In this document: piece by piece, positions 41,070-49,852 of the stretch
Numbering within the stretch: the stretch's first letter is position 1
Layout: every line of letters starts with the position of its first letter
Assembly (NCBI GenBank): GCA_015060045.1
Contig: SUZH01000010.1
Span: forward strand, 1 to 64,000
Direction of reading: 5' to 3'
Source of the DNA: Rikenellaceae bacterium
GTDB taxonomy: Bacteria; Bacteroidota; Bacteroidia; Bacteroidales; Rikenellaceae
DNA length: 64,000 bases
Made by a program: the position numbers and the translations under genes
Notes under the pieces: generated by a model
Databases searched by the model: none
Told to the model about the DNA's origin: nothing
What the model saw: the letters and a program-made list of their open reading frames with translations, nothing else

Positions 41070-42932
41070 TTACTCGATCTCGATCAAGATGCCGTTCGTC
41101 TGCACCGAGTCTCCTACGGCCACCAGAATCTGCTTCACGGTACCTGCATAGTCGCTCTCGATCGTGTTCTCCATCTTCATGGCTTCGAGGATCATCACCT
41201 CCTGACCGGCCTTTACCTTATCGCCTACGGCAACCTTAATGTCGATTACGCGACCCGGCAGGGGTGAAATGACCGTGTTGCCTGTGATGGGCTGCACCTT
41301 TTTCTCCTCTACGGCGGGCTTCTCCTCCACAACGGGCTGCGGCTCGGCGGCCTTCTTGGCCTCGTAAGCCTGCTTCTTGATCATCGTTAGGTAGTTCTTC
41401 GCTACGAGCGGGAACAACTCAAGCAGCAGCACCTCCTTCTCCGTCTCGGCCAGCTTCACGCCACCAGCCTCGGGAAGTTCGGGATTGGGCTGCATCTGGT
41501 ACTTCGACATGTCATAGGGGGTCTCCTCACGGACACCGCAAATCTTGAAACGGAACTCGGGGTCGATCTCCACGGGGGTCTTGCCATACTCACCCTTTAC
41601 GAGGCCCACAAACTGCGAGCTCTTATTCGTGTACATCTCGCGACCTGCCTTCTCGTCCATTGCACAGTTCACAGCCTGGGCACCTACGATCTGCGAGGTG
41701 GGGGTTACCAGCGGCGGCAGACCTGCCGACAGACGAACCGACGGAATCAGCTCCATGGCGCGCGGCAGAATCTCCTCGGCCTTCAGCTGCTTGAGCTGGG
41801 CCACCATGTTCGAGTACATACCACCCGGAATCTCGGCCTTCTGCACCAGCTCGTTGGGAGCGGGGAAACCGAAGTGTGCCTCAATCTTGCGGCAAGCGTC
41901 GATGCAACCCTGCTCGTCGTCCTCCTGAGCCGCCTTGATAGCTTTGTCGAAGAGCGCATCGATCTCGGCGGGGAGTTTGTCGGTTACGGGGTTGAAGTAG
42001 GTCGGCTCGGGCTTCTCGGTACCGAATACCGACTGGTTGAGTTCCTTGCGGATCTCGCGCAACTCGGTGTTGATCTTTGCTACAGCCTCCATGTTGACGC
42101 CATGGTCGATGCCGAGTTTCTGGCAAATTACGTGGATCAGCTCGATGGCCGGAGCACCTGTGCCACCGGCGAAATACCAGCAGTTCGTATCAACGACATC
42201 CACGCCTGCTACGATGGCAGCCAACACCGAAGCCAAACCATAGCCCGGCGTACAGTGGGTATGGAAATCAACGGGGATAGAGATGTTCTGCTTCAGGAGC
42301 TTCACGAGCGTAGCTACACGACGCGGCGGAATCAGGCCCGACATATCCTTGATCGTAATCATGTCGGCACCTAGGGCAGCCATCTGCTTGGCCTTGTCGA
42401 GGAAGTAGGCGTCGGTGAATACCGGCTGCGGCTTCTTCTTACCCAGGAGCTTCTGGAAGAACGTGGGTTCGGGATACTTCGGATCGACCGTGTAGCAAAC
42501 GGCGCAGTCGGCAATACCGCCATACTGCTTTACGTACTTGATGGTCGATTTGACGTTGTTCACGTCATTCAGCGCATCGAAGATACGCATGATGCCCAAG
42601 CCGCTCTGGATAGCGTTGCGGCAGAATCCGTCGATGATCTCATCCGTGTAGGGCGCATAACCGAAGAGGTTACGACCACGCGAAAGAGCCGTGAGTTTCG
42701 ATACCTCGCCAACAGCCTCGTGAATCGACTCGAGACGCGTCCACGGGTTTTCGTTCAGGTAGCGCATGACCGAGTCGGGCACGGCGCCACCCCAAACTTC
42801 CATGGCGAAGAAGTTGGCGTCCTTGTAGTAGGGCAGGCAGCGGTTGATTTGCTCCTGCTTCATACGCGTTGCAAACGAGGACTGCTGTCCGTCGCGCAAC
42901 GTCAGATCTCTGATTTTGAGCTTTCGTGTCAT
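41070..42932 (-). CDS. oadA: Biotin-dependent carboxyltransferase (oxaloacetate decarboxylase alpha / pyruvate carboxylase B type)
   Basis: A 620-residue protein. An HMGL-like carboxyltransferase TIM barrel (about 5-280) has TLRDGQQS, MEVWGGA and metal ligands in FHTHCTPGYG. A conserved PYC_OADA domain follows (about 300-480), then a Pro/Ala/Glu linker and a biotinyl domain with Lys586 in EAMKMENT. It moves CO2 between biotin and pyruvate/oxaloacetate. No OadB membrane subunit or biotin carboxylase lies in the window, so decarboxylase, pyruvate carboxylase B and transcarboxylase 5S-type roles cannot be separated. It could feed succinate or propionate fermentation. Confidence 0.88.
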   Translation of the reverse strand: MTRKLKIRDLTLRDGQQSSFATRMKQEQINRCLPYYKDANFFAMEVWGGAVPDSVMRYLNENPWTRLESIHEAVGEVSKLTALSRGRNLFGYAPYTDEIIDGFCRNAIQSGLGIMRIFDALNDVNNVKSTIKYVKQYGGIADCAVCYTVDPKYPEPTFFQKLLGKKKPQPVFTDAYFLDKAKQMAALGADMITIKDMSGLIPPRRVATLVKLLKQNISIPVDFHTHCTPGYGLASVLAAIVAGVDVVDTNCWYFAGGTGAPAIELIHVICQKLGIDHGVNMEAVAKINTELREIRKELNQSVFGTEKPEPTYFNPVTDKLPAEIDALFDKAIKAAQEDDEQGCIDACRKIEAHFGFPAPNELVQKAEIPGGMYSNMVAQLKQLKAEEILPRAMELIPSVRLSAGLPPLVTPTSQIVGAQAVNCAMDEKAGREMYTNKSSQFVGLVKGEYGKTPVEIDPEFRFKICGVREETPYDMSKYQMQPNPELPEAGGVKLAETEKEVLLLELFPLVAKNYLTMIKKQAYEAKKAAEPQPVVEEKPAVEEKKVQPITGNTVISPLPGRVIDIKVAVGDKVKAGQEVMILEAMKMENTIESDYAGTVKQILVAVGDSVQTNGILIEIE

Positions 42933-42984
42933 AATTGTATGATGGTTTTATGTCTTGTCGTTATGGTGTTGTCTTTTAAGATTT

Positions 42985-43014
42985 CAAAGATAAGAATTAA
43001 AAGCGAAATTGCAA
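42985..43014 (-). promoter_or_regulatory. Promoter of the carboxyltransferase gene
   Basis: On the minus strand TTG (43012-43014), 19 nt, TATCTTTG (42985-42992), about 52 nt before the ATG at 42932. Confidence 0.6.
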
Positions 43015-43039
43015 TTATTTTTCATGAAAAATTGTGCCG

Positions 43040-43073
43040 TTTGTATGTTTTTCTGTCAATCTTCGTACCTTTG
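43040..43073 (+). promoter_or_regulatory. Promoter of the sodium/solute symporter gene
   Basis: TTTG (43040-43043), 22 nt (slightly long), TACCTTTG (43066-43073). The box ends only 6 nt before the ATG at 43080, suggesting a leaderless or nearly leaderless transcript. Confidence 0.55.
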
Positions 43074-43079
43074 TTGCTG

Positions 43080-44531
43080 ATGATCGCTTCGCAATTGATT
43101 CTTTGGACACTGATCGGCTACGTGGGTCTACAACTCATGGTGGCGATGGTGGCGGCAAAGGGGGCTGATAATGCCGCCTTTTTCACCGCTTCGCGTCGTG
43201 TGCCGTGGTATGTGGCTTGGCCTGCGATGATCTCGGCCGCGATGTCGGGTGTTACGTTTGTTTCGGTACCCGGATCGGTGGCAACGGACGGATTTTCGTA
43301 CCTGCAAATGGTGGCCGGCTTTACGGTCGGGCAGTCTGTGCTGGCCTTTTGGCTGGTGCCGCTCTTTTATCGTTGGGGTTATCGCTCGATTTATGAATAT
43401 TTTGGCGATCGTTTTGGCGCGCAGTCGCACCGTGTGGGAGGCTGGTTCTTTTTTCTCTCCAAGTTGGCAGCTTCGGCGCTGAAACTCTACGTGGTTGTGA
43501 CGGTATTGCAGGTGCTGCTGTTTGATGGGTTAGGCGTACCGTTTTGGGTGAATGCTGCGCTGACGGTGGTTGTTGTCTGGTTCTCGACGCGACGAGGCGG
43601 AGTGCGTTCGGTATTGGCGGTCGATTTGATCAAGACAGCCTGTATGGTGGCCGCATTGCTCGTGACAATCTACTGCATCGCACGTTCCTTCGGATGGTCG
43701 TTGCCCACGATGTGGCAGGAGGTGACCGCCTCGCCGATGTCGCAAATCTTTTTCTTGGATGATCCCGCCTCGGATCGCTATTTCTGGAAGATGTTTGTGT
43801 CGGGTGTCGTGTTGTTGATTGCCATGACGGGGTTGGACCAGGATATGATGCAGCGCAACCTCGCTTGCCGTTCGCAGCGCGATGCTCAGCGAAACATCCT
43901 GCTGACGGCGCTCTGCCAAGCGGTTGTGATTGCCCTCTTTTTGGTGCTGGGTGTACTGCTATATCGCTATGCCGATCGGGTGGGGATGACGTTGCCCGAA
44001 CAGGGAGATGATCTCTTCCCGCAGGTGGCACTTGCGGGTGGATTGCCAAGCGCTGTGACCATCTTGTTTGTGTTGGGTTTTGCGGCGGCCAGCTTCTCGT
44101 CGGCGGGCTCGGCATTGACGGCTTTGACGACCTCGTTTTTACTGGATGTGATGCGTAGTAAAGAGTTGGATGAAAAAACGTTGCAGCGACAACGACGATG
44201 GGTGCATGCCGGCATGGCACTGTCGCTTTTTGGGTTGGTTTGCCTGTTCGGATACGTGGCGAATGAGAGTGCCATCAACCTTATTTATCGTGTGGCAGGG
44301 TATACCTATGGCCCGATCCTCGGTATGTTCCTCTTTGGACTTTGGACGAAGTATCGGGTGCGCGATCGTTGGACGTGGCTACCGGCTGTGGCAGCCCCGA
44401 TTATATCGGCGCTACTGCAAATGGTTGCCGAACGCTATTGGGGTGTGGAGATTGGTTTCGAGCTACTCCTCTACAATGCCGCTTTGGTGATGGCGGGGCT
44501 GTGGCTGTTGCGCCGTGAAATTACCGCTTAA
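43080..44531 (+). CDS. Sodium:solute symporter (SSS family)
   Basis: A 483-residue inner-membrane transporter with about 13 hydrophobic helices. The start is placed at MIASQLILWTLIGYVG because TM1 begins there and the promoter -7 box lies just upstream. Family features are AKGADNAAFFTASRRVPWYVAWPAMISAAMSGVTFVSVPG (TM1-TM2 region), DQDMMQRNLACRS, and LGFAAASFSSAGSALTALTTSF (the SxxS sodium site helix). It resembles the SSS members of Bacteroidota that move sugars, sialic acid or other organic solutes; the substrate is unknown. Its 3' end overlaps the convergent DUF486 gene by 11 nt. Confidence 0.88.
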   Translation: MIASQLILWTLIGYVGLQLMVAMVAAKGADNAAFFTASRRVPWYVAWPAMISAAMSGVTFVSVPGSVATDGFSYLQMVAGFTVGQSVLAFWLVPLFYRWGYRSIYEYFGDRFGAQSHRVGGWFFFLSKLAASALKLYVVVTVLQVLLFDGLGVPFWVNAALTVVVVWFSTRRGGVRSVLAVDLIKTACMVAALLVTIYCIARSFGWSLPTMWQEVTASPMSQIFFLDDPASDRYFWKMFVSGVVLLIAMTGLDQDMMQRNLACRSQRDAQRNILLTALCQAVVIALFLVLGVLLYRYADRVGMTLPEQGDDLFPQVALAGGLPSAVTILFVLGFAAASFSSAGSALTALTTSFLLDVMRSKELDEKTLQRQRRWVHAGMALSLFGLVCLFGYVANESAINLIYRVAGYTYGPILGMFLFGLWTKYRVRDRWTWLPAVAAPIISALLQMVAERYWGVEIGFELLLYNAALVMAGLWLLRREITA

Positions 44532-44886
44532 AAATAAAATAGACGGCCAAAATCAGGCAGGCAAAGCCGGCGATGTGATTCCAGCGAAGAGCCTCGCTCC
44601 GCATGCAGACCAGCATGAACAGCGTAAAGACCGAAAGCGAGATGACCTCCTGAATTACCTTTAGTTGCCACAACGTAAAGGGACCACCGAAAGCGGCCGA
44701 ACCGAGGCGGTTGGCGGGAACCATGAAACTATACTCGGCCAAGGCAATCAGCCACGAAACGAGGACGATTGCCACCAAACCCAGCTTCTCGAACTTGGAC
44801 TTGAAGGCGATCTGGCCATACCAGGCCAGTGTCATGAAGGTATTCGAAATGACCAAAAGGCCGATTGCGGAGAGTGCTCGAAACAT
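44521..44886 (-). CDS. DUF486-family (DMT-like) membrane protein
   Basis: A 121-residue protein with four predicted membrane helices. The start at MFRALSAIGLLV is chosen because earlier in-frame codons give no membrane helix and the length then equals the family norm. Motifs are SNTFMTLAWYG, LVSWLIALAEYSFMVPANRLG and FTLWQLKVIQEVISL, typical of DUF486, a small relative of drug/metabolite transporters. The function is unknown. The stop overlaps the end of the symporter gene (11 nt). Confidence 0.9.
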   Translation of the reverse strand: MFRALSAIGLLVISNTFMTLAWYGQIAFKSKFEKLGLVAIVLVSWLIALAEYSFMVPANRLGSAAFGGPFTLWQLKVIQEVISLSVFTLFMLVCMRSEALRWNHIAGFACLILAVYFIFKR

Positions 44887-44928
44887 AATGATGATCAATT
44901 TGGCTGCAAAAGTAGAAAAAATAGTGAT

Positions 44929-45732
44929 ATGATGCACAGCGAGCGACAAAAATATGCACTGATTACCGGCGCTGCGTCGGGGATGGGGCGAGCCTATGCC
45001 CTGCAATTGGCTACGCGTGGATATGTGATTCTCGCGGTGGATCGGGATGAAGCTGCCAACCGTCGGTTAGAGCAGCTGCTTTCCGAGCAGACGGATGCTC
45101 CCTGTCGATGGCTCACTGTAGATTTGGCACAGCCCGATGCCGCGCATGAGGTGTTGGCGTGGCTCGAGCGGGAGCAAATAGAGGTCGAGGTGCTGGTTTG
45201 CAATGCGGGTGTGTTGGCCTTTGGTGGGTTTGCAGCACTCGCGGAGCAACGAATTGATCAAATCCTGCAACTTCACTGCGCTACCCATACAGCGTTGGTG
45301 CATGCGCTGGGTGGGCGTATGCGGAAACGAGGCCATGGATATGTTTTGTGGGTGTCGTCCGCTACGGCCTGGATGCCATACCCCTCGATTGCGCTCTATG
45401 CCGCCACGAAATCCTATATCAAGAGGCTTGCCGAGGCGCTACACGATGAGTGGCGAGGAGATGGGGTAGTCGTGACAACGCTCTGCCCGGGTGCGGTCGA
45501 TACGCCCTTCTATCGGCTCGATAGCCGTATGCGCCGATGGTTGCTGCGGTTGGGTGTAATGCTCTCGCCAGACGAGGTGGTGCGACGGGCTTTGCGGGCG
45601 CTCTTCAAGGGACGTAAACGGATTACGCCCGGCTGGGCAGCCAAAGCGATGGTGCTTATCGGCCGACTGACTCCGTCGTGGGTTATTCGTCGGATTGTTC
45701 GCCTAAAACGGGTGCAAGCTCTGCTTGAGTAA
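44929..45732 (+). CDS. Short-chain dehydrogenase/reductase
   Basis: A 267-residue classical SDR. The start is placed at the first ATG of MMHSERQ (the second is directly after). It has the cofactor motif TGAASGMG (13-20), NAG (92-94), a catalytic Ser near 143-144, and Tyr157 and Lys161 in YAATK. PGAVDTPF is the usual helix after the active site. DRDE after the second strand suggests NAD rather than NADP. The C-terminus ends in a basic hydrophobic segment (ITPGWAAKAMVLIGRL, then RRIVRLKR) and may sit on the membrane. The substrate is unknown. The last 50 nt overlap the convergent HAD gene. Confidence 0.87.
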   Translation: MMHSERQKYALITGAASGMGRAYALQLATRGYVILAVDRDEAANRRLEQLLSEQTDAPCRWLTVDLAQPDAAHEVLAWLEREQIEVEVLVCNAGVLAFGGFAALAEQRIDQILQLHCATHTALVHALGGRMRKRGHGYVLWVSSATAWMPYPSIALYAATKSYIKRLAEALHDEWRGDGVVVTTLCPGAVDTPFYRLDSRMRRWLLRLGVMLSPDEVVRRALRALFKGRKRITPGWAAKAMVLIGRLTPSWVIRRIVRLKRVQALLE

Positions 45733-46399
45733 GCTGCTCGAGACGCTTGATTTGCGAGAAATCGTCGATGACTAAATCGGCCAGCTTCTCGGCTAAAATA
45801 ACCTCCTTTTTCAGCGTGGTCGTAAGGCCCACAACAAGCCCTGCTCCGGCCCTTCTGGCGGCCTCAAAACCTGCTCGAGCATCTTCGAAGATAACGCACT
45901 CTTTGATGTTGACTCCTAACTTTTTGGCTGCTGTTAAGTAAATCTCCGGTTCAGGTTTGCAACGGGTGACCATATCGCCAGAAATGCGCTCCTCGAAGAA
46001 CTCCCCGATTTGACATTTTTCAAGCACAAAATCTACATTCTCGCGGCATCCTGACGAGCCGACCGCACAGCGGATTCCAGCCTCGCGGAGCAGGGTGAGC
46101 AGTTCGCGCAATCCTGTGATGGGATAAATCTCGGGAGCGTAGATTTCGCGGTAGATTGCCTCCTTTTCGTCGCCCAATGCCTTTAGTCCCTTTGTGCGGA
46201 TCACCTCCTCGGGTAGCAGCATGCGCATAATGTCATCCGAACCCATGCCGAAGGCTTGGCTGAGTCGCTCTTGCCAATCGGTGGCTTGGTAACGGTCGCA
46301 GAAAATTTCAAAGGCGCGTACGTGAATATGTGTGTTGTCGATCAGCGTGCCGTCCATGTCAAAGAGGGCGGCGCGAATGGGGCGATGCGATGTTTCCAT
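45683..46399 (-). CDS. HAD-family phosphatase / beta-phosphoglucomutase-like
   Basis: A 238-residue HAD subfamily IA protein. The start is placed at METSHRPIRA. The nucleophile is Asp14 and the acid/base Asp16 in FDMDGTLIDN; motif II is VGSSG; motif III includes KPEPEIYL, and motif IV is EDARAGFEAARRAG. An alpha-helical cap lies between motifs I and II. The beta-phosphoglucomutase-like group includes sugar-phosphate phosphatases and mutases; which applies is unknown. It diverges from the transketolase operon, so a sugar-phosphate substrate is plausible. The 3' end overlaps the SDR gene by 50 nt. Confidence 0.88.
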   Translation of the reverse strand: METSHRPIRAALFDMDGTLIDNTHIHVRAFEIFCDRYQATDWQERLSQAFGMGSDDIMRMLLPEEVIRTKGLKALGDEKEAIYREIYAPEIYPITGLRELLTLLREAGIRCAVGSSGCRENVDFVLEKCQIGEFFEERISGDMVTRCKPEPEIYLTAAKKLGVNIKECVIFEDARAGFEAARRAGAGLVVGLTTTLKKEVILAEKLADLVIDDFSQIKRLEQLTQAELAPVLGEQSDE

Positions 46400-46464
46400 A
46401 AATGCTCTTTTGTTTCGTTTTGTGCGCAAAATTACGATTTTTTTGCGCTTTTCGGGTCGGCTCG

Positions 46465-46496
46465 TTTGGCTATTTTGCTTTTTCTCTTTATCTTTA
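46465..46496 (+). promoter_or_regulatory. Promoter of the transketolase-kinase-isomerase operon
   Basis: TTTG (46465-46468), 20 nt, TATCTTTA (46489-46496; last base differs from TAnnTTTG), 38 nt before the ATG at 46535. Confidence 0.65.
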
Positions 46497-46534
46497 TACG
46501 TTTATTAAGCACAAACACACAAAAATCAATTTAT

Positions 46535-47365
46535 ATGCAGACAAAAGAACTGATGTTGCAGGCCGAGAAGAACCGCAAGCGCCTCGTGGAGATCGTTCAG
46601 ATCGCCAAGGCAGGTCATATCGGCGGTGGCCTCTCGTCGATGAACATGCTGACGGCACTCTATTTTGGTGTCATGAACGTTGATCCGAAAAACCCGAAGT
46701 GGGAGGATCGTGACCGATTTGTGATGAGTAAGGGCCACTGCGTCGAGGCGCTTTACAGCGTTTTGGAGCATCGTGGCTTTATCACGAAGGAGCTGACCGA
46801 TACCTACGGCCAGTTTGATACGCCGCTGGCTGGTCACCCGACGATTGAGGTGCCTGGTATTGAGGTAAATAGCGGTGCGCTGGGTCACGGCCTGCCGATC
46901 GGTGTGGGTATGGCTATTGCTGCCAAGATGGACAAGAAGGCGTGGCGTACCTACGTGCTGATGGGCGATGGTGAGCAGGGCGAGGGCTCGATCTACGAGG
47001 CTGCCATGGCCGGAAGCCACTACAAGCTCGACAACCTGGTAGCGATCATCGACCGCAACGGTCTTCAGATCAGCGACACGACCGAGAACGTGATGGCCCT
47101 GGAGCCGATTGCCGATCGTTGGTCGGCCTTTGGTTGGGATGTGCAGGATATCAACGGCGACTCGATGGAGGCGATCGTGGAGGCCTTCGAGAAGATCGAC
47201 TACAACTGCGGCAAGCCCCACCTGATCATCTCGCGTACGACGAAGGGCAACGGCGTGAAGCTGATGGAGAACATCCTCAAGTGGCACCACGGTGTACCTA
47301 CGGCTGAGGAGTATGAGGCTGCTATTGCCGAGATTGACGCCCGCATCGAATCATTAACGAAATAA
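46535..47365 (+). CDS. Transketolase, N-terminal (TPP-binding) subunit
   Basis: A 276-residue subunit. It binds thiamine diphosphate: GHIGGGLSS, SKGHCVEALYSVL, GALGHGLPIGVGMA, and the TPP motif GDGEQGEGSIYEAA to DNLVAIIDRNGLQ. The start is placed at MQTKELMLQ after the promoter. The split form is common in bacteria and archaea; the pyrimidine-domain partner follows 14 nt later. Together they move two-carbon units between ketose and aldose phosphates. It is first in an operon with a kinase and an isomerase. Confidence 0.94.
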   Translation: MQTKELMLQAEKNRKRLVEIVQIAKAGHIGGGLSSMNMLTALYFGVMNVDPKNPKWEDRDRFVMSKGHCVEALYSVLEHRGFITKELTDTYGQFDTPLAGHPTIEVPGIEVNSGALGHGLPIGVGMAIAAKMDKKAWRTYVLMGDGEQGEGSIYEAAMAGSHYKLDNLVAIIDRNGLQISDTTENVMALEPIADRWSAFGWDVQDINGDSMEAIVEAFEKIDYNCGKPHLIISRTTKGNGVKLMENILKWHHGVPTAEEYEAAIAEIDARIESLTK

Positions 47366-47379
47366 ATCGACTCGAAGAT

Positions 47380-48318
47380 ATGGAGATTAAGAGTGTACCT
47401 TGCCGTCAGAGCTTTACCGATACGCTGGTGGAGCTGGCAAAAGAGGATAAGAATATTGTGGCCGTGACGACCGATGCCCGTGGCTCGGTGACGCTGACCA
47501 AATTTTTCAAGGAGTTGCCCGAGCAGGCCGTAGAGTGCGGTATTGCCGAGCAGGATGCCGTGGGTATTGCAGCCGGTTTGGCGCAGTCGGGTAAGAATAC
47601 CTTTGTCTGTGGCCCGGCCTGCTTCTATGTGGCCCGTTCGCTGGAGCAGGTGAAGGTTGATGTGGCCTACTCGCAGAATCCGGTGAAGATTCTGGGTGTG
47701 AGCGGTGGTGTTGCCTATGGTGCGCTGGGTGCCACGCACCACAGCTTGCACGATATTGCCGTGCTGCGCACTTTCCCCGGTATGAATGTATTCCTGCCCT
47801 GCGATGCTCGCCAGACGCGCAAGCTGGTCCAGAAGCTCGTGAAGTTCCCCGAGGCAGGCTACGTACGCGTTGGTCGCAATGCTGTGCCTGATGTTTACGA
47901 GAATGATGACTTCGAGTTCGAGCTGGGTAAGGCAACGACCCTGTTGGAGGGTGACGACCTGACGATCATCGGTTGCGGTGAGACGGTTTACCACTGCCTG
48001 GAGGCCGGTAAGAAGCTCCACGCTGAGGGTATCAAGGCGCGTGTGCTCGATATGCACACGCTGAAGCCCGCCGATGAGGAGGCTATCCTCAAGGCTGCCC
48101 GTGAGACGGGTAAGATCCTGACGGTCGAGGAGCACAGCATGTATGGCGGTCTGGGCGGTATCGTGGCTGAGCTGACGGCACAGCACTGCCCCGTGAAGAT
48201 GCGCATCCTGGGTATTCCCGACGAGAATGTCGTACACGGCAAGCCGTTGGAGATCTTCCACCACTACAAGCTCGACGCCGAGGGTATCTACGCCACGGCT
48301 AAGGAGTTGATCAAGTAA
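47380..48318 (+). CDS. Transketolase, C-terminal (pyrimidine-binding) subunit
   Basis: A 312-residue partner of the preceding subunit. Signatures are AVECGIAEQDAVGIAAGLAQSG with the catalytic Glu, GVAYGALGATHHSLHDIAVLR, FLPCDARQTRKLV and ILTVEEHSMYGGLGG. It completes the dimer active site with the N-terminal subunit. The next gene, a FGGY kinase, starts 17 nt later. Confidence 0.94.
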   Translation: MEIKSVPCRQSFTDTLVELAKEDKNIVAVTTDARGSVTLTKFFKELPEQAVECGIAEQDAVGIAAGLAQSGKNTFVCGPACFYVARSLEQVKVDVAYSQNPVKILGVSGGVAYGALGATHHSLHDIAVLRTFPGMNVFLPCDARQTRKLVQKLVKFPEAGYVRVGRNAVPDVYENDDFEFELGKATTLLEGDDLTIIGCGETVYHCLEAGKKLHAEGIKARVLDMHTLKPADEEAILKAARETGKILTVEEHSMYGGLGGIVAELTAQHCPVKMRILGIPDENVVHGKPLEIFHHYKLDAEGIYATAKELIK

Positions 48319-48335
48319 TTCGACCGCGCTAACCT

Positions 48336-49823
48336 ATGAAGAACTATATTATTGCGATCGACCAAAGCACGTCGGCCACTAAAGCGATTCTCTTTGATGA
48401 GGGTTGCAAACTCTTGGGCCGTGTCAATGTCGAGCACAAGCAGTACTACCCGCAAGCAGGCTGGGTGGAGCACGATGCCGAGGAGATCTACCAAAATGCA
48501 GTCGAGGCGATTCGTCGCCTGATGGCACAAGGGTTGACCGAGGCAGATGCGAGCTTCTCGTTGGCCATTACCAACCAGCGCGAGACGGCGGTGGTGTGGA
48601 GTGTGAAGACAGGTAAGCCGATAGCCCATGCCGTGGTATGGCAGTGTCAGCGCGGTGCGGAGATTTGCCGTGAGCTGAAGGAGGCAGGCCATGAGAAGAC
48701 CTTCCTTAAGAAAAGCGGTCTTTTGATCGACCCCTACTTCTCGGCCAGTGGCGTGAAGTGGATCTTGGATCATGTGGAGGGTGCTCGCGAGGCTGCCGAG
48801 CGTGGTGAACTCCGCATGGGTACGATCGACGCTTGGCTTATTTGGAAGCTTACGGAGGGTCAGGTACACGCCACGGACTACACGAACGCTTCGCGCACGT
48901 TGCTCTTCAACATCCATACGCTCGATTGGGACGATGAACTGCTCGCGCTCTTTACGATTCCCCGCTCGATGCTCCCCGAGGCCAAGCCGTGTGATGCCGT
49001 GTTTGGTCGCACGACGATCGAGGGACTCTTCCCCGCGGGGATCGAGATTGCCGGTGTGCTGGGCGACTCGCACGGTGCATTGGCCGGACAGATGTGCTTC
49101 GAGGCCGGTATGGGTAAGGCAACCTACGGCACAGGCTCGTCGGTGATGGTTAATATTGGCGAGGAGGCAGTGGCAGCTCCCGAGGGGTTGGTTACCTCGG
49201 TCGGCTTTGCTGCGAAAGGTAAGGTCTTCTACGCCTTTGAGGGTAACATCCACTGCACGGGTGCTACGCTACGTTGGCTGACCGATCAGCTTCAGTTGAT
49301 CGAATCGCCCGCCGAGACCGAGGCACTGGCTACAAGCATCGAATCTACAAACGGCGTCTACCTCGTGCCTGCCTTTGCGGGCTTGGGTGCTCCGTGGTGG
49401 AATTCGAAGGCTACGGCCATCATCGCGGGTATGACCCTCTCGACCACGAAGGCACACGTCGTACGTGCCGCGCTGGAGGCAATCCCTTATCAGATCAAGG
49501 ATTTGGTCGATCTGATGACGGGTCAGGCCGGCGTGAAACTCAAGGAGTTGCGCGTGGATGGCGGCCCGACGAAGAACCGCTTCCTGATGCAGTTCCAGGC
49601 CGACATGCTCAACGCTACGATCAACCGTGCCGACATCGAGGAGGCCTCGGCGCTGGGTGCGGTGGTGATGAATGGTTTGGCACGCGGTACGTGGGCTACG
49701 CTCGAGGAGGTGGCTGCACTTCGTACGTCGGATAACCGCATCACGCCGTCGATGAGCGACGAAAAACGCTCGGCATTGTATGGTGGCTGGATCGAAGCCG
49801 TGAAATTGGTCAATCGCAAATAA
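48336..49823 (+). CDS. FGGY-family carbohydrate kinase, glycerol-kinase-like
   Basis: A 495-residue kinase. It has the FGGY start IAIDQSTSATKAILFD, the segment NQRETAVVW and a glycerol-kinase-like block (WQCQRGAEICRELK to GLLIDPYFSASGVKWILDHV), TNASRTLLFNIHTLDWDDELL, and GTGSSVMVNIG. By sequence it is closest to GlpK. However, it sits between a transketolase and a sugar isomerase with no glycerol transporter or glycerol-3-phosphate dehydrogenase nearby, so a ketose may be the real substrate. The classic GlpK DQGTTSS start is replaced by DQSTSAT. Confidence 0.88.
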   Translation: MKNYIIAIDQSTSATKAILFDEGCKLLGRVNVEHKQYYPQAGWVEHDAEEIYQNAVEAIRRLMAQGLTEADASFSLAITNQRETAVVWSVKTGKPIAHAVVWQCQRGAEICRELKEAGHEKTFLKKSGLLIDPYFSASGVKWILDHVEGAREAAERGELRMGTIDAWLIWKLTEGQVHATDYTNASRTLLFNIHTLDWDDELLALFTIPRSMLPEAKPCDAVFGRTTIEGLFPAGIEIAGVLGDSHGALAGQMCFEAGMGKATYGTGSSVMVNIGEEAVAAPEGLVTSVGFAAKGKVFYAFEGNIHCTGATLRWLTDQLQLIESPAETEALATSIESTNGVYLVPAFAGLGAPWWNSKATAIIAGMTLSTTKAHVVRAALEAIPYQIKDLVDLMTGQAGVKLKELRVDGGPTKNRFLMQFQADMLNATINRADIEEASALGAVVMNGLARGTWATLEEVAALRTSDNRITPSMSDEKRSALYGGWIEAVKLVNRK

Positions 49824-49852
49824 GAGACAATAACAAATCAAACCATAAAACT

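Noticed and set aside
42720..43079. A 120-codon N-terminal extension of the symporter frame
   Set aside because: It overlaps the divergent carboxyltransferase gene and covers both promoters. The family begins at the first membrane helix.
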